Below are positions 9,860 to 17,199 of a stretch of 64,000 nucleotides of DNA, piece after piece (the stretch's first letter is position 1; every line of letters starts with the position of its first letter). Under the pieces are notes generated by a model. The model was not told the DNA's origin. It ran no database searches and was given only the letters and a program-made list of their open reading frames with translations. The stretch is from Tenacibaculum aiptasiae (lineage in GTDB: Bacteria > Bacteroidota > Bacteroidia > Flavobacteriales > Flavobacteriaceae). Both the position numbers and the translations under genes were made by a program. The stretch covers positions 512,996 to 576,995 of the forward strand of contig NZ_WAAU01000003.1 of the NCBI RefSeq assembly GCF_008806755.1. Reading direction: 5' to 3'.

Positions 9860-10252
9860 ATGAAGAAGAAGGGTAGAGTAATAGGTATAGGTGGTTTGTT
9901 TTTTAAAACAGAAGATTCAAATAAAACGAAAGATTGGTATAAAAATAATTTAGGATTTAATACGGATGATTGGGGTTGTACATTTTGGTGGAAAGATAAT
10001 GAAGGGAAAAAAGCCTCAACTCAGTGGAGTCCATTTCCAAAGGACACAAACTATTTTAAGCCATCCGAGAAAGACTTTATGTTTAACTATCGTGTTGAAA
10101 ATTTAGTGGAGTTATTAGAAGAACTTAAAGAAAAAGGAGTTACAGTAATTGATAAAATTGAAGAGTACGATTATGGTAAGTTTGGATGGATTGTTGATTT
10201 AGATGGAAATAAAATTGAATTATGGGAACCAAAAGATGATGCTTTTTTATAA
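9860..10252 (+). CDS. VOC-family (glyoxalase-like) protein
   Basis: A 130-residue vicinal-oxygen-chelate protein with the two beta-alpha-beta-beta-beta halves in one chain. The first starts at GIGGLFFKTEDSNKTKDWYK; the second ends with YGKFGWIVDLDGNKIELWEP, which carries the usual metal-ligand Glu near the end. The start codon directly follows the DUF1801 stop. Substrate unknown; members include glyoxalases, dioxygenases and antibiotic-binding proteins. Confidence 0.85.
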   Translation: MKKKGRVIGIGGLFFKTEDSNKTKDWYKNNLGFNTDDWGCTFWWKDNEGKKASTQWSPFPKDTNYFKPSEKDFMFNYRVENLVELLEELKEKGVTVIDKIEEYDYGKFGWIVDLDGNKIELWEPKDDAFL

Positions 10253-10284
10253 ATTTAGGGCAATTAATAATTAAAAAGAAAAAC

Positions 10285-10578
10285 ATGAATATAATTGATG
10301 AAAATGGAAATGCAGTTCCAAACCAAGAAAGTAAAAGAGTATTAGCAGGAGTCTTAGCTATTATTTTAGGACCCTTAGGGATTCATAAATTTATATTAGG
10401 TTATACAAAAGAGGGGATAATAATGTTGGTTGGTACTTTTATTCTTGGAATTATTACTTGTGGTATTGCTAGTTGGGCTATGGGAGTAATAGGCTTAGTA
10501 GAAGGAATTATCTATTTAACAAAATCAGATGAAGAGTTTGTATATACTTATCAGACAAACAGTAGAGGTTGGTTTTAA
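10285..10578 (+). CDS. TM2-domain membrane protein
   Basis: A 97-residue protein with the TM2 domain: two membrane helices joined by a short turn. AGVLAIILGPLGIHKFILG carries the first helix with the conserved G-x-H-K-F, and the second region is GIIMLVGTFILGIITCG. The domain is widespread and of unknown biochemical role. The polar C-terminal tail (about 80-97) would be cytoplasmic. Twenty-three nucleotides separate it from the helical repeat protein. Confidence 0.85.
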   Translation: MNIIDENGNAVPNQESKRVLAGVLAIILGPLGIHKFILGYTKEGIIMLVGTFILGIITCGIASWAMGVIGLVEGIIYLTKSDEEFVYTYQTNSRGWF

Positions 10579-10601
10579 ATTAACTTAAAATATTGAAAGA
10601 A

Positions 10602-10979
10602 ATGGAAGCAGAAAATAATAAGTTTAAAGATAGTTTAAATGAAGGTTTAGATAAAGCAAAAGACGTTATGGATAAAGTAACGGAAAAAGCTTCAGAACTT
10701 GTAGGAGAAACAGGAGAACATGTTGTTGATGCTGTAGAAGATATAAAAGATAAAGTTAGTGATATAGTATCAGAAGAGTCTGTGCAGAAAATAAAAGAGT
10801 CTACTAGCGAATTTATAGATGATGCAAGAGAGATCATGGAAAATGTAACAGAAAAAGCATCAGAACTAGCTGGAGAAGCTGATGAACATGTAGCAGATTT
10901 TGCAGAAGAGACTCAAGAAGAACTTAAAGAAGCTACAACTAAGACAAAAAATTTCTTTCAACGCTTATTTGGGAAATAA
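10602..10979 (+). CDS. Amphipathic helical repeat protein (LEA/YtxH-like)
   Basis: I choose the ATG at 10602 (125 residues) over the in-frame TTG at 10593. The protein is highly charged, lacks aromatic residues except near its end, and is built almost wholly of amphipathic helix. It contains an internal duplication: VMDKVTEKASELVGETGEHV and IMENVTEKASELAGEADEHV are clearly related and lie about 60 residues apart. Such proteins resemble late-embryogenesis-abundant and YtxH-like stress proteins, but no function can be assigned from sequence. A strong shared terminator follows. Confidence 0.75.
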   Translation: MEAENNKFKDSLNEGLDKAKDVMDKVTEKASELVGETGEHVVDAVEDIKDKVSDIVSEESVQKIKESTSEFIDDAREIMENVTEKASELAGEADEHVADFAEETQEELKEATTKTKNFFQRLFGK

Positions 10980-10996
10980 AATAAGCAGCATAAAAT

Positions 10997-11028
10997 AAAA
11001 AAAAGCGCCAATTTTGGCGCTTTTTTTA
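10997..11028. terminator. Bidirectional terminator between the helical repeat protein and the JmjC gene
   Basis: AGCGCCA/TGGCGCT stem with an ATTT loop, A run on the left and T run on the right, so it works for both converging genes. Its right edge reaches the stop codon of the JmjC gene. Confidence 0.9.
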
Positions 11029-11895
11029 TGCAATCTTATTTGCTTTATTTGTTTTAATAATGGCTTGTTCGTTTTTCCAATCAATCCACTTTTGACCTCT
11101 AATACGTCTCATTACATTATCAACAGTACGCATAATAAATACATTATATATAGCTTTTCCTAAATTTTTAGGATTACGAGCAATAGCACGTAAACTCATA
11201 GAAAAACCTGGAGTTACATAACGCATATAGTGCCAATAACCTTCAGGCATATATAAAACATTTCCATGTTCTAATTCAGCAATATGACCTTTTGCCTTTT
11301 TTAAAGCAGGCCATTTGTCAAAATCAGGATCGTTAAAGTCAATATCTTCTCTTGTAATTAATGAATGAGGTATTTTATATAGGTACTTATTTTGCTTTTG
11401 ATCAAATAATATACACTTCTTTTTACCTTCAAAATGAAAATGAAAAATATTAGCTAAATCAATATCATAATGCATGAAAGTATAAGAATCTCTACCTCCA
11501 AAAAATAACATTGGTAAACCTTTCATTAAGCGTAAACCAAAGTCAGGAAATTTAAAATCCTTTTGAAGTACAGGAACTTCTTTTAAAATATTCCATAAGA
11601 AAATACGGAATTTTGTAGGCTCTCTTTTTAATAAATCAACATACTCACTCATTTTCATAGTGGCATGAGGCTCATTAAATCCATCTTTGTAATCTACTGG
11701 TCTGTCGTCGTATAAAGGAACAGTTTTGTCTCCAGCAACTTCCTTCATGTATTCTAATGACCATTTGTTAAAAGCTGGCCAATCTTCAATAAAACGCTCA
11801 ATAACTACTGGCTTTTGAGGTTTGAAGTAGTTTTTAATAAAATCTTCTTTTGTTATCGTTTCAACTCTATCTACTTGTTGTAACTGTAATCCCAT
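11026..11895 (-). CDS. JmjC/cupin-8 Fe(II)/2-oxoglutarate-dependent oxygenase
   Basis: A 289-residue cupin-like protein. N-terminal KPVVIERFIEDWPAFNKWS is typical of bacterial JmjC-like hydroxylases. The facial triad is visible: H142-x-D144 in FMHYDID and distal H222 in PEGYWHYM, with the core strand GNVLYMPEGYWHY. Family members hydroxylate proteins or small molecules using 2-oxoglutarate; eukaryotic relatives act on ribosomal proteins, tRNA or signalling proteins. The substrate here is unknown. It is a single-gene unit with its own promoter. Confidence 0.87.
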   Translation of the reverse strand: MGLQLQQVDRVETITKEDFIKNYFKPQKPVVIERFIEDWPAFNKWSLEYMKEVAGDKTVPLYDDRPVDYKDGFNEPHATMKMSEYVDLLKREPTKFRIFLWNILKEVPVLQKDFKFPDFGLRLMKGLPMLFFGGRDSYTFMHYDIDLANIFHFHFEGKKKCILFDQKQNKYLYKIPHSLITREDIDFNDPDFDKWPALKKAKGHIAELEHGNVLYMPEGYWHYMRYVTPGFSMSLRAIARNPKNLGKAIYNVFIMRTVDNVMRRIRGQKWIDWKNEQAIIKTNKANKIA

Positions 11896-11915
11896 GGGCC
11901 CAATTTTTAGAGAAG

Positions 11916-11923
11916 CAAAGTTA
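11916..11923 (-). promoter_or_regulatory. -7 promoter box of the JmjC gene
   Basis: TAACTTTG on the minus strand, 20 nt before the start codon, fits TAnnTTTG. Leader about 14 nt. Confidence 0.55.
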
Positions 11924-12036
11924 AGAAAACGTTTCCAAATTATTTAGAAAGATTCTTGTTAAAAAATGTATTAAATCAAAGTTGATTTAAAGAGTCTATT
12001 TAAACAATAAGCGATTATGTCACAAACTTATATGTA

Positions 12037-12071
12037 TAAAAAAAGAACTACTATTTAGTAGTTCTTTTTTA
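12037..12071. terminator. Terminator after bioB
   Basis: A 9-bp stem (AGAACTACT/AGTAGTTCT) with an ATTT loop, with A/T runs on both sides. In minus orientation it begins 8 nt after the bioB stop. Confidence 0.88.
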
Positions 12072-12073
12072 AG

Positions 12074-13228
12074 TTATTTTATAGTTTCTTTTTGAGGTTC
12101 ATCAGTTAACATTCTCTTAATTTTAAGAGTTTGCTTTTTTATCTCTTTTGCCTCTTGTTTCTTTTTTTCGTTACGCTCAATTTTATGATCAGGACGAGAC
12201 CATTTTGGTTTTTCACCTAAAGTTTCAAAATTAGAATCTTCAGCCTCAACTGTTCTTGGTTGTACCTTTTTAGTAAATGGTTTTTGAGGGTTTAATCCTA
12301 ATAACTTAAACATTTTCATGTCTTCATCTACATCAGGATTTGGAGTTGTTAGTAATTTATCTCCAGCAAAAATAGAATTTGCACCAGCAAAGAAACACAT
12401 TGCTTGACCTTCTCTACTCATCTGAGTTCTACCAGCCGATAAACGTACTTGTGTTTCTGGTAATACAATTCTTGTAGTAGCTACCATACGAACCATATCC
12501 CAAATTTCTACAGGTTTTTCATCTTCTAAAGGAGTTCCTTCAACTGCAACTAAAGCGTTAATTGGGGTAGATTCAGGTTGTGGATCTAAAGTTGATAAAG
12601 CAACTAACATTCCAGCTCTATCTTCAGCAGATTCTCCCATACCAATAATTCCACCAGAACAAACAGTTACATTTGTTTTACGAACATTATCAATAGTATC
12701 TAATCTATCTTGGTATCCACGTGTAGAAATTACTTCTTTATAGTATTCTTCTGAAGAATCTAAATTGTGATTATAAGCATATAGTCCAGCCTCAGCTAAA
12801 CGTTGCGCTTGATTTTCAGTAACCATACCTAAAGTACAGCATACTTCCATATCAAGTTTATTAATAGTTCTTACCATTTCTAAAACTTGATCAAACTCAG
12901 GTCCGTCTTTTACATTTCTCCAAGCAGCTCCCATACATACACGAGAACTACCACCTGCTTTAGCTCTTAAAGCTTGTGCTTTTACTTGCTGTACAGACAT
13001 TAAATCGTTTCCATTAATATCAGTATGGTAACGTGCAGCTTGTGGACAATATCCACAGTCTTCAGAACATCCACCAGTTTTTATAGATAGTAATGTAGAA
13101 ACTTGTACTACGTTTGGGTCGTGACTTTTTCTATGAATGGTAGCAGCTTCGTATAAAAGCTCCATCATAGGTTTGTTATATATTTCTAGAATCTCTTCTT
13201 TCGTCCAGTTATGTCTTACTTCGCTCAT
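12074..13228 (-). CDS. bioB: Biotin synthase
   Basis: Radical SAM enzyme inserting sulfur into dethiobiotin, the last step of biotin synthesis. The 384-residue protein has the [4Fe-4S] motif C54-SED-C58-GY-C61 and the [2Fe-2S] ligand regions SSRVCMGAAWRN, VCCTLGM, VTVCSGGIIGMG and VRLSAGR. It is longer than the E. coli enzyme because of a lysine/glutamate-rich, probably disordered C-terminal tail of about 50 residues. It lies 36 nt downstream of the ketosynthase and probably shares its mRNA, though a weak box (TATTTTTA) also lies just upstream. Confidence 0.97.
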   Translation of the reverse strand: MSEVRHNWTKEEILEIYNKPMMELLYEAATIHRKSHDPNVVQVSTLLSIKTGGCSEDCGYCPQAARYHTDINGNDLMSVQQVKAQALRAKAGGSSRVCMGAAWRNVKDGPEFDQVLEMVRTINKLDMEVCCTLGMVTENQAQRLAEAGLYAYNHNLDSSEEYYKEVISTRGYQDRLDTIDNVRKTNVTVCSGGIIGMGESAEDRAGMLVALSTLDPQPESTPINALVAVEGTPLEDEKPVEIWDMVRMVATTRIVLPETQVRLSAGRTQMSREGQAMCFFAGANSIFAGDKLLTTPNPDVDEDMKMFKLLGLNPQKPFTKKVQPRTVEAEDSNFETLGEKPKWSRPDHKIERNEKKKQEAKEIKKQTLKIKRMLTDEPQKETIK

Positions 13229-13264
13229 GAATTCAAGTTGTTTGTTGGGGTAAAAATAAGGATA

Positions 13265-14419
13265 TTATTTAGATAGTAACACAGAAACTGCATTTCCTCC
13301 AAAACCTACAGCGTTTACTAGGATTTTTGTTAGTTTTTCTGGTTGTTTTTGCTTTTCTGCAAATGGTACTTCTATTGTTTTTTGATGTTGTAACATTAAA
13401 ATAGCTAATTCCAAACTTAATAATCCAGAAGTAGCAAAAGTATGTCCAACTTTCCATTTATTGGTTGTTAAAAAAGGTTGATTATTTCCAAAAATAGCCT
13501 TGATAGCATTTATTTCTGATTGATCTCCTTTTATAGTTCCTGGGGCATGCATAACAATAGCATCTACTTCCTCAGGAGAAATATTTTTCAAAGCCATTTT
13601 CATGGATTTCTGAAAGCATTCAGCATCTGTAGTAACTGATGTATTGTGTTTTAATACTTCAGTGGCATATCCTACATTATCAATAAAAGCAATTGCATTT
13701 TCAGAGATTTCAGATTCTAAGCAAAAAACAGCAGCTCCTTCTCCTAAAACCATGGTGTTTTTTGTTTTTGTCATATCAAAAGCTTTACAAGGATATTCAT
13801 CTGTTTCTTTTGAATATACTTTTAAAGCTTGCATTTGCGCAATAGTAAAATCTGTTAGAGAGGCTTCACTAGCACCAATCATAAATTTATTAGTCATTCC
13901 AGATTGTAACCAAGCAACTCCATTTAATAAAGAGTGTAAACCAGTAGAACAAGTAATAGAATGTGAAATTTCAGGGCCATTACTTTGTAAGTCATGTGCA
14001 ATCCATGACGAAATGTTTCCTAAAGTTGTTGTAGGAGAACTTAATGTTGATGATTTTCCTGATTCTAAAAACTCCTTATGGTATTTTTCAAATAAAGAAG
14101 TTGCTCCACGTGAAGAACCTATATTAATTCCAAAATTATCTTGAGAATTCCAGTTTGCATCTTTAATAGCTTTTCGTGCTACATATAAAGTATATAAAAC
14201 TGTTTCGTCTAAGTTTTTATACTTATTATCGGAATGCTTTAATTGATTTATTTCATTTTTAATGTCATCAGATAATTGAGCTACATGAGCTTTAAAATTA
14301 TCAAAACTCTTACTACTTAGATAATGTTTCGTATTAAGGTAGTTATTCCAAATTTCATTTTGGGAACTTCCTACCGAAGAAACAGATGCCATTGCTGTTA
14401 TAGAAATACGTTCTTTCAA
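13265..14419 (-). CDS. Beta-ketoacyl synthase (KAS I/II type) in the biotin cluster
   Basis: A thiolase-fold condensing enzyme. With the TTG start at 14419 (384 residues) the catalytic triad is C157 (SITCSTGLHS), H291 (VMHAPGT) and H326 (KVGHTFATSG), all intact, so it should be active in decarboxylative condensation. The longer frame from the ATG at 14464 is unlikely because its first codons overlap the promoter box at 14437-14444; GTG at 14422 is the alternative. It lies directly upstream of bioB, and no bioC or bioH is nearby, so a role in making the pimeloyl chain is plausible but unproven. A general fatty-acid role is possible. Confidence 0.85.
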   Translation of the reverse strand: MKERISITAMASVSSVGSSQNEIWNNYLNTKHYLSSKSFDNFKAHVAQLSDDIKNEINQLKHSDNKYKNLDETVLYTLYVARKAIKDANWNSQDNFGINIGSSRGATSLFEKYHKEFLESGKSSTLSSPTTTLGNISSWIAHDLQSNGPEISHSITCSTGLHSLLNGVAWLQSGMTNKFMIGASEASLTDFTIAQMQALKVYSKETDEYPCKAFDMTKTKNTMVLGEGAAVFCLESEISENAIAFIDNVGYATEVLKHNTSVTTDAECFQKSMKMALKNISPEEVDAIVMHAPGTIKGDQSEINAIKAIFGNNQPFLTTNKWKVGHTFATSGLLSLELAILMLQHQKTIEVPFAEKQKQPEKLTKILVNAVGFGGNAVSVLLSK

Positions 14420-14436
14420 CACATTTAAAATTTTGA

Positions 14437-14444
14437 CAAAAATA
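14437..14444 (-). promoter_or_regulatory. -7 promoter box of the ketosynthase-bioB unit
   Basis: TATTTTTG on the minus strand ends 17 nt before the TTG start at 14419. It lies inside the longest possible reading frame and so decides the start choice. Confidence 0.55.
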
Positions 14445-14505
14445 AAGTTAAAATCAGGTAACATGAAGAAATTTAATAGTTATCTTGTCATTAAATATTA
14501 AATCT

Positions 14506-14955
14506 ATGGATGAAAAGCATGAAAAAAGTTGGTTTGGTAGAAATTGGATGTGGGCAGTTCCTGTTGGAGGTTGTGGATGTGGTTGTCTCTTGATTGTTTT
14601 GTTTTTTGTATTTGGAATTGGTGCTGCAATTTTTGGTGTTTCTAAAATGATAGATAATGCAACACCGATAGAGTATGCTATGGAACAAGTAAGGAATAAT
14701 GAGAAGGTAATTTCTTTACTTGGTGATAATATTGAAAAATATGGTATTCCTTCAGGGAATATTTCATTAAGAAATAATGATGGCGATGTTGATTTTTCTA
14801 TTCCAATTCGTGGTAGTAAAGGAGAAGGAACTTTAATAGTAAAAGGAATTAAAACTGATGGAGAGTGGGTTTATGAAGATTTATATGTGCGTATAAAAGA
14901 AACCCAAGAAGAAATAAATTTACTGGAAAATGAAAAGGTTCTAGAAAGTATCTAG
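14506..14955 (+). CDS. Coa1-family-like single-pass membrane protein
   Basis: I use the ATG at 14506 (149 residues); an in-frame TTG at 14485 is less likely. The N-terminus KSWFGRNWMWAVPVGGCGCG is followed by one membrane helix (about 24-46) and a soluble domain with alternating strands (ISLRNNDGDVDFSIPIRG, then GEGTLIVKGIKTDGEW). The WFGRNW-plus-helix pattern resembles bacterial proteins annotated as cytochrome c oxidase assembly factor Coa1-like. No oxidase genes are nearby, so the name is a family label only. Its last 15 nt overlap the end of convergent bioA. Confidence 0.65.
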   Translation: MDEKHEKSWFGRNWMWAVPVGGCGCGCLLIVLFFVFGIGAAIFGVSKMIDNATPIEYAMEQVRNNEKVISLLGDNIEKYGIPSGNISLRNNDGDVDFSIPIRGSKGEGTLIVKGIKTDGEWVYEDLYVRIKETQEEINLLENEKVLESI

Positions 14956-14960
14956 AACCT
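14936..14960. terminator. Hairpin inside the overlapping 3' ends of the Coa1-like gene and bioA
   Basis: A perfect 10-bp stem AGGTTCTAGA/TCTAGAACCT with a 5-nt loop spans the 15-bp overlap of the two converging genes. Short T tracts follow on both strands (stronger on the minus strand), so it may serve as a two-way terminator encoded within coding sequence. Confidence 0.6.
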
Positions 14961-16206
14961 CTTTAATTGTTGTATATACCTTTTGTAATTGTTGTTCAGT
15001 AATTACATAAGGAGGTTGTATATAAATAGTATTTCCAAGAGGTCTTAAAAATACACCTTTGTCCATAAAAGATTTTAATAGCTGATCTCTTAATGTACCA
15101 TATCTTCCAGCATTGGTTTTTAAATCAATAGCTAAAATGACTCCCTTCGAACGTACCTCAGTAACCTTAACATGATTGGCTATTTGATTTGAAAAATCTT
15201 GATGAGCTTTTGAAATTCTTTGAATATTTTTTTGAATTTCATCACTCTGTAATAATTCAATACTCGCCAAAGCAGCACTACATGCTATTGGATTTGCAGA
15301 ATACGTATGACAATGGAAAAAGCCTTTGGCAATATCATTACTTAAAAACTCATTGTAAATATCTTCGGTACAAGAAGTAATAGCCATAGGAACCAAACCA
15401 GCTGTTAGGGCCTTACTTAAACAAATAATATCAGGTTTTGTGGCAATTTCATCAGATGCAAAATTATTTCCAGTTTTACCAAACCCAGTCATTACTTCAT
15501 CAGCAATAGTTAAAATATCATTGTTTTTAAAAAATTGTAAAACAGAATCTAAATCTTCTGCTTTATGAATTTTCATACCAGCAGCACCTTGAACTAAAGG
15601 TTCGTATATAAAACCAGCAATACTATTCTCGCTAACAATTTGTTTTAATAGTGTTAAAATTTCTTGATTATTGTTTTCGTTAGGAACTGGAATACGTTTA
15701 ATATCCATTAAGAAATCTTCAAAAGGACCATTGTAAACAGAGAGTCCGGATACAGACATAGCACCAAATGTATCTCCATGAAAACCGTTTTCAAAAGCAA
15801 CGAAAGTATTCCTTTTTTCGCCTTTGTTAAAATAGTACTGCAAAGCCATTTTAATTCCAGCTTCAACAGCTGTTGAACCATTGTCGTTAAAGAATATTCT
15901 ATTCTGGTTTTTTGGTAGTATCTTAATTAACTCTTCCGATAAAGCAACAGCAGGTTCATGTGTAAAGTCACTAAACATTATTTGATCTAATGTTTGCATT
16001 TGTTTATAAACCTTATTGGTAATAAAGTCATTACAGTGACCAAACATACAAGTGTACCAGGAAGAAATAGCATCAATATATTCGTTACCGTTCTCATCGG
16101 TTAAAATACAACCTTTGGCTTTTACAATACCTAAACTATCTGGATGTGTTTGGTGCTGCTTTAAAGGATGCCATAAGTGTTGTTTATCTCTTTCTTGTAG
16201 TGTCAT
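14941..16206 (-). CDS. bioA: Adenosylmethionine-8-amino-7-oxononanoate aminotransferase
   Basis: PLP enzyme that converts KAPA to DAPA using SAM as amino donor. The 421-residue class III aminotransferase has the BioA-type N-terminus HLWHPLKQHQTHPD, the SSWYTCMFGHCN region, TIADEVMTGFGKTG with the PLP-contacting Asp, and the Schiff-base lysine in CLSKALTAGLVPMA (about 265-278). It overlaps bioD by 4 nt (ATGA), so the two are translationally coupled. Third enzyme gene of the bioF-DUF2007-bioD-bioA unit. Confidence 0.97.
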   Translation of the reverse strand: MTLQERDKQHLWHPLKQHQTHPDSLGIVKAKGCILTDENGNEYIDAISSWYTCMFGHCNDFITNKVYKQMQTLDQIMFSDFTHEPAVALSEELIKILPKNQNRIFFNDNGSTAVEAGIKMALQYYFNKGEKRNTFVAFENGFHGDTFGAMSVSGLSVYNGPFEDFLMDIKRIPVPNENNNQEILTLLKQIVSENSIAGFIYEPLVQGAAGMKIHKAEDLDSVLQFFKNNDILTIADEVMTGFGKTGNNFASDEIATKPDIICLSKALTAGLVPMAITSCTEDIYNEFLSNDIAKGFFHCHTYSANPIACSAALASIELLQSDEIQKNIQRISKAHQDFSNQIANHVKVTEVRSKGVILAIDLKTNAGRYGTLRDQLLKSFMDKGVFLRPLGNTIYIQPPYVITEQQLQKVYTTIKEVLDTF

Positions 16207-16811
16207 AATTTATCTTTAAAAAGGTCAGCATACTCACGAATAACATTTTGATCGAAATATGGTTCTTCGTCAATTCTTCCAATAACAGAAACGCCTGTCA
16301 TTTTTTTAATAATTGATTCAGTAGTAGGATGTTCATCACCTGAAAAAATCAAAGAAACATCAAAACCTTTTTCTTTTAAAAGATTTATGGTTAATAAGGT
16401 ATGGTTAATACTTCCTAAATAATGGCGAGAAACCACAATTACTTTATAATCAGGTTTTATAATATCTAAAATAGTGTCTGTATTATTTAAAGGTACTAAT
16501 AACCCACCAGCACCTTCAATAACTAAATTGTTTGATGTTTTTGGTTCAGTTATGTTAGAAAGTTCAATGCTTATATTGTCTATTTCAGCAGCAGCATGTG
16601 GACTCATAGGAGTTTTTAATGCGTATGCGTTAGTATGAATGGTTGTTGTAGAATTAGAAATTAGTTGTTCAACTTTATGAGCATCAGAATTATCTAATTC
16701 GCCAGCTTGAACAGGTTTCCAATAGTCTGCTTCTAGAGCTTCGGTAACAATAGCAGAAGCTACTGTTTTTCCCACTTCTGTGGAAATACCAGTGATAAAA
16801 TATTTTTTCAT
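16203..16811 (-). CDS. bioD: Dethiobiotin synthetase
   Basis: ATP-dependent closure of the ureido ring of DAPA. The 202-residue protein shows the P-loop-like start ITGISTEVGKTVASA (about 5-19), the YWKPVQAG motif (about 30-37) and VIEGAGGLLVPL (about 97-108). It is a little shorter than the E. coli enzyme. It is tightly packed: it starts within the stop codon of the DUF2007 gene and ends within the start codon of bioA. Confidence 0.96.
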   Translation of the reverse strand: MKKYFITGISTEVGKTVASAIVTEALEADYWKPVQAGELDNSDAHKVEQLISNSTTTIHTNAYALKTPMSPHAAAEIDNISIELSNITEPKTSNNLVIEGAGGLLVPLNNTDTILDIIKPDYKVIVVSRHYLGSINHTLLTINLLKEKGFDVSLIFSGDEHPTTESIIKKMTGVSVIGRIDEEPYFDQNVIREYADLFKDKL

Positions 16812-17188
16812 TAAAAGATTGTTTTACAATCGTTACAAATTAATTTTCTACTTTCAAAAAAGGGAAAAAGCATAAAAAAGAAACTTTTTCGTTGAGGTGG
16901 TGCAACAAGAATTCTTGATGATTTGCATTTGCCACATTGATAAGATACTCCGTTCTCATCTTTTTCGTATTCTCTAATTTCGTTGTATATAACTAATGCT
17001 TTTTCCAAATCATCTTTATGAACTAATAATTTCACTCCTCCTATTGCCTGACTTAATAAAGGGTCAGAATCAATAGTTTTTTCATCCATTAACATGGTTC
17101 TAATGTTTTCAGAATCCAATTTAGATTTAATTACTTGAGCTTCGGTTGAATACTCAAATACAGTTAGAATTACATGATTATCGTTCAT
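16811..17188 (-). CDS. DUF2007-like protein with C-terminal zinc ribbon, in the biotin operon
   Basis: A 125-residue protein. The first half (VILTVFEYSTEAQVIKSKLD, then a turn and IGGVKLLVHKDDLEKAL) matches the DUF2007 putative signal-transducing fold. The C-terminal part has two CxxC pairs (QCGKCK and ICNDCK) that would form a zinc ribbon, separated by a basic and aromatic stretch. It overlaps bioD by one nucleotide and follows bioF by 11 nt, so it is expressed with the biotin genes, but no enzymatic role is evident. It may simply be a passenger. Confidence 0.8.
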   Translation of the reverse strand: MNDNHVILTVFEYSTEAQVIKSKLDSENIRTMLMDEKTIDSDPLLSQAIGGVKLLVHKDDLEKALVIYNEIREYEKDENGVSYQCGKCKSSRILVAPPQRKSFFFMLFPFFESRKLICNDCKTIF

Positions 17189-17199
17189 TTATGCTAATT

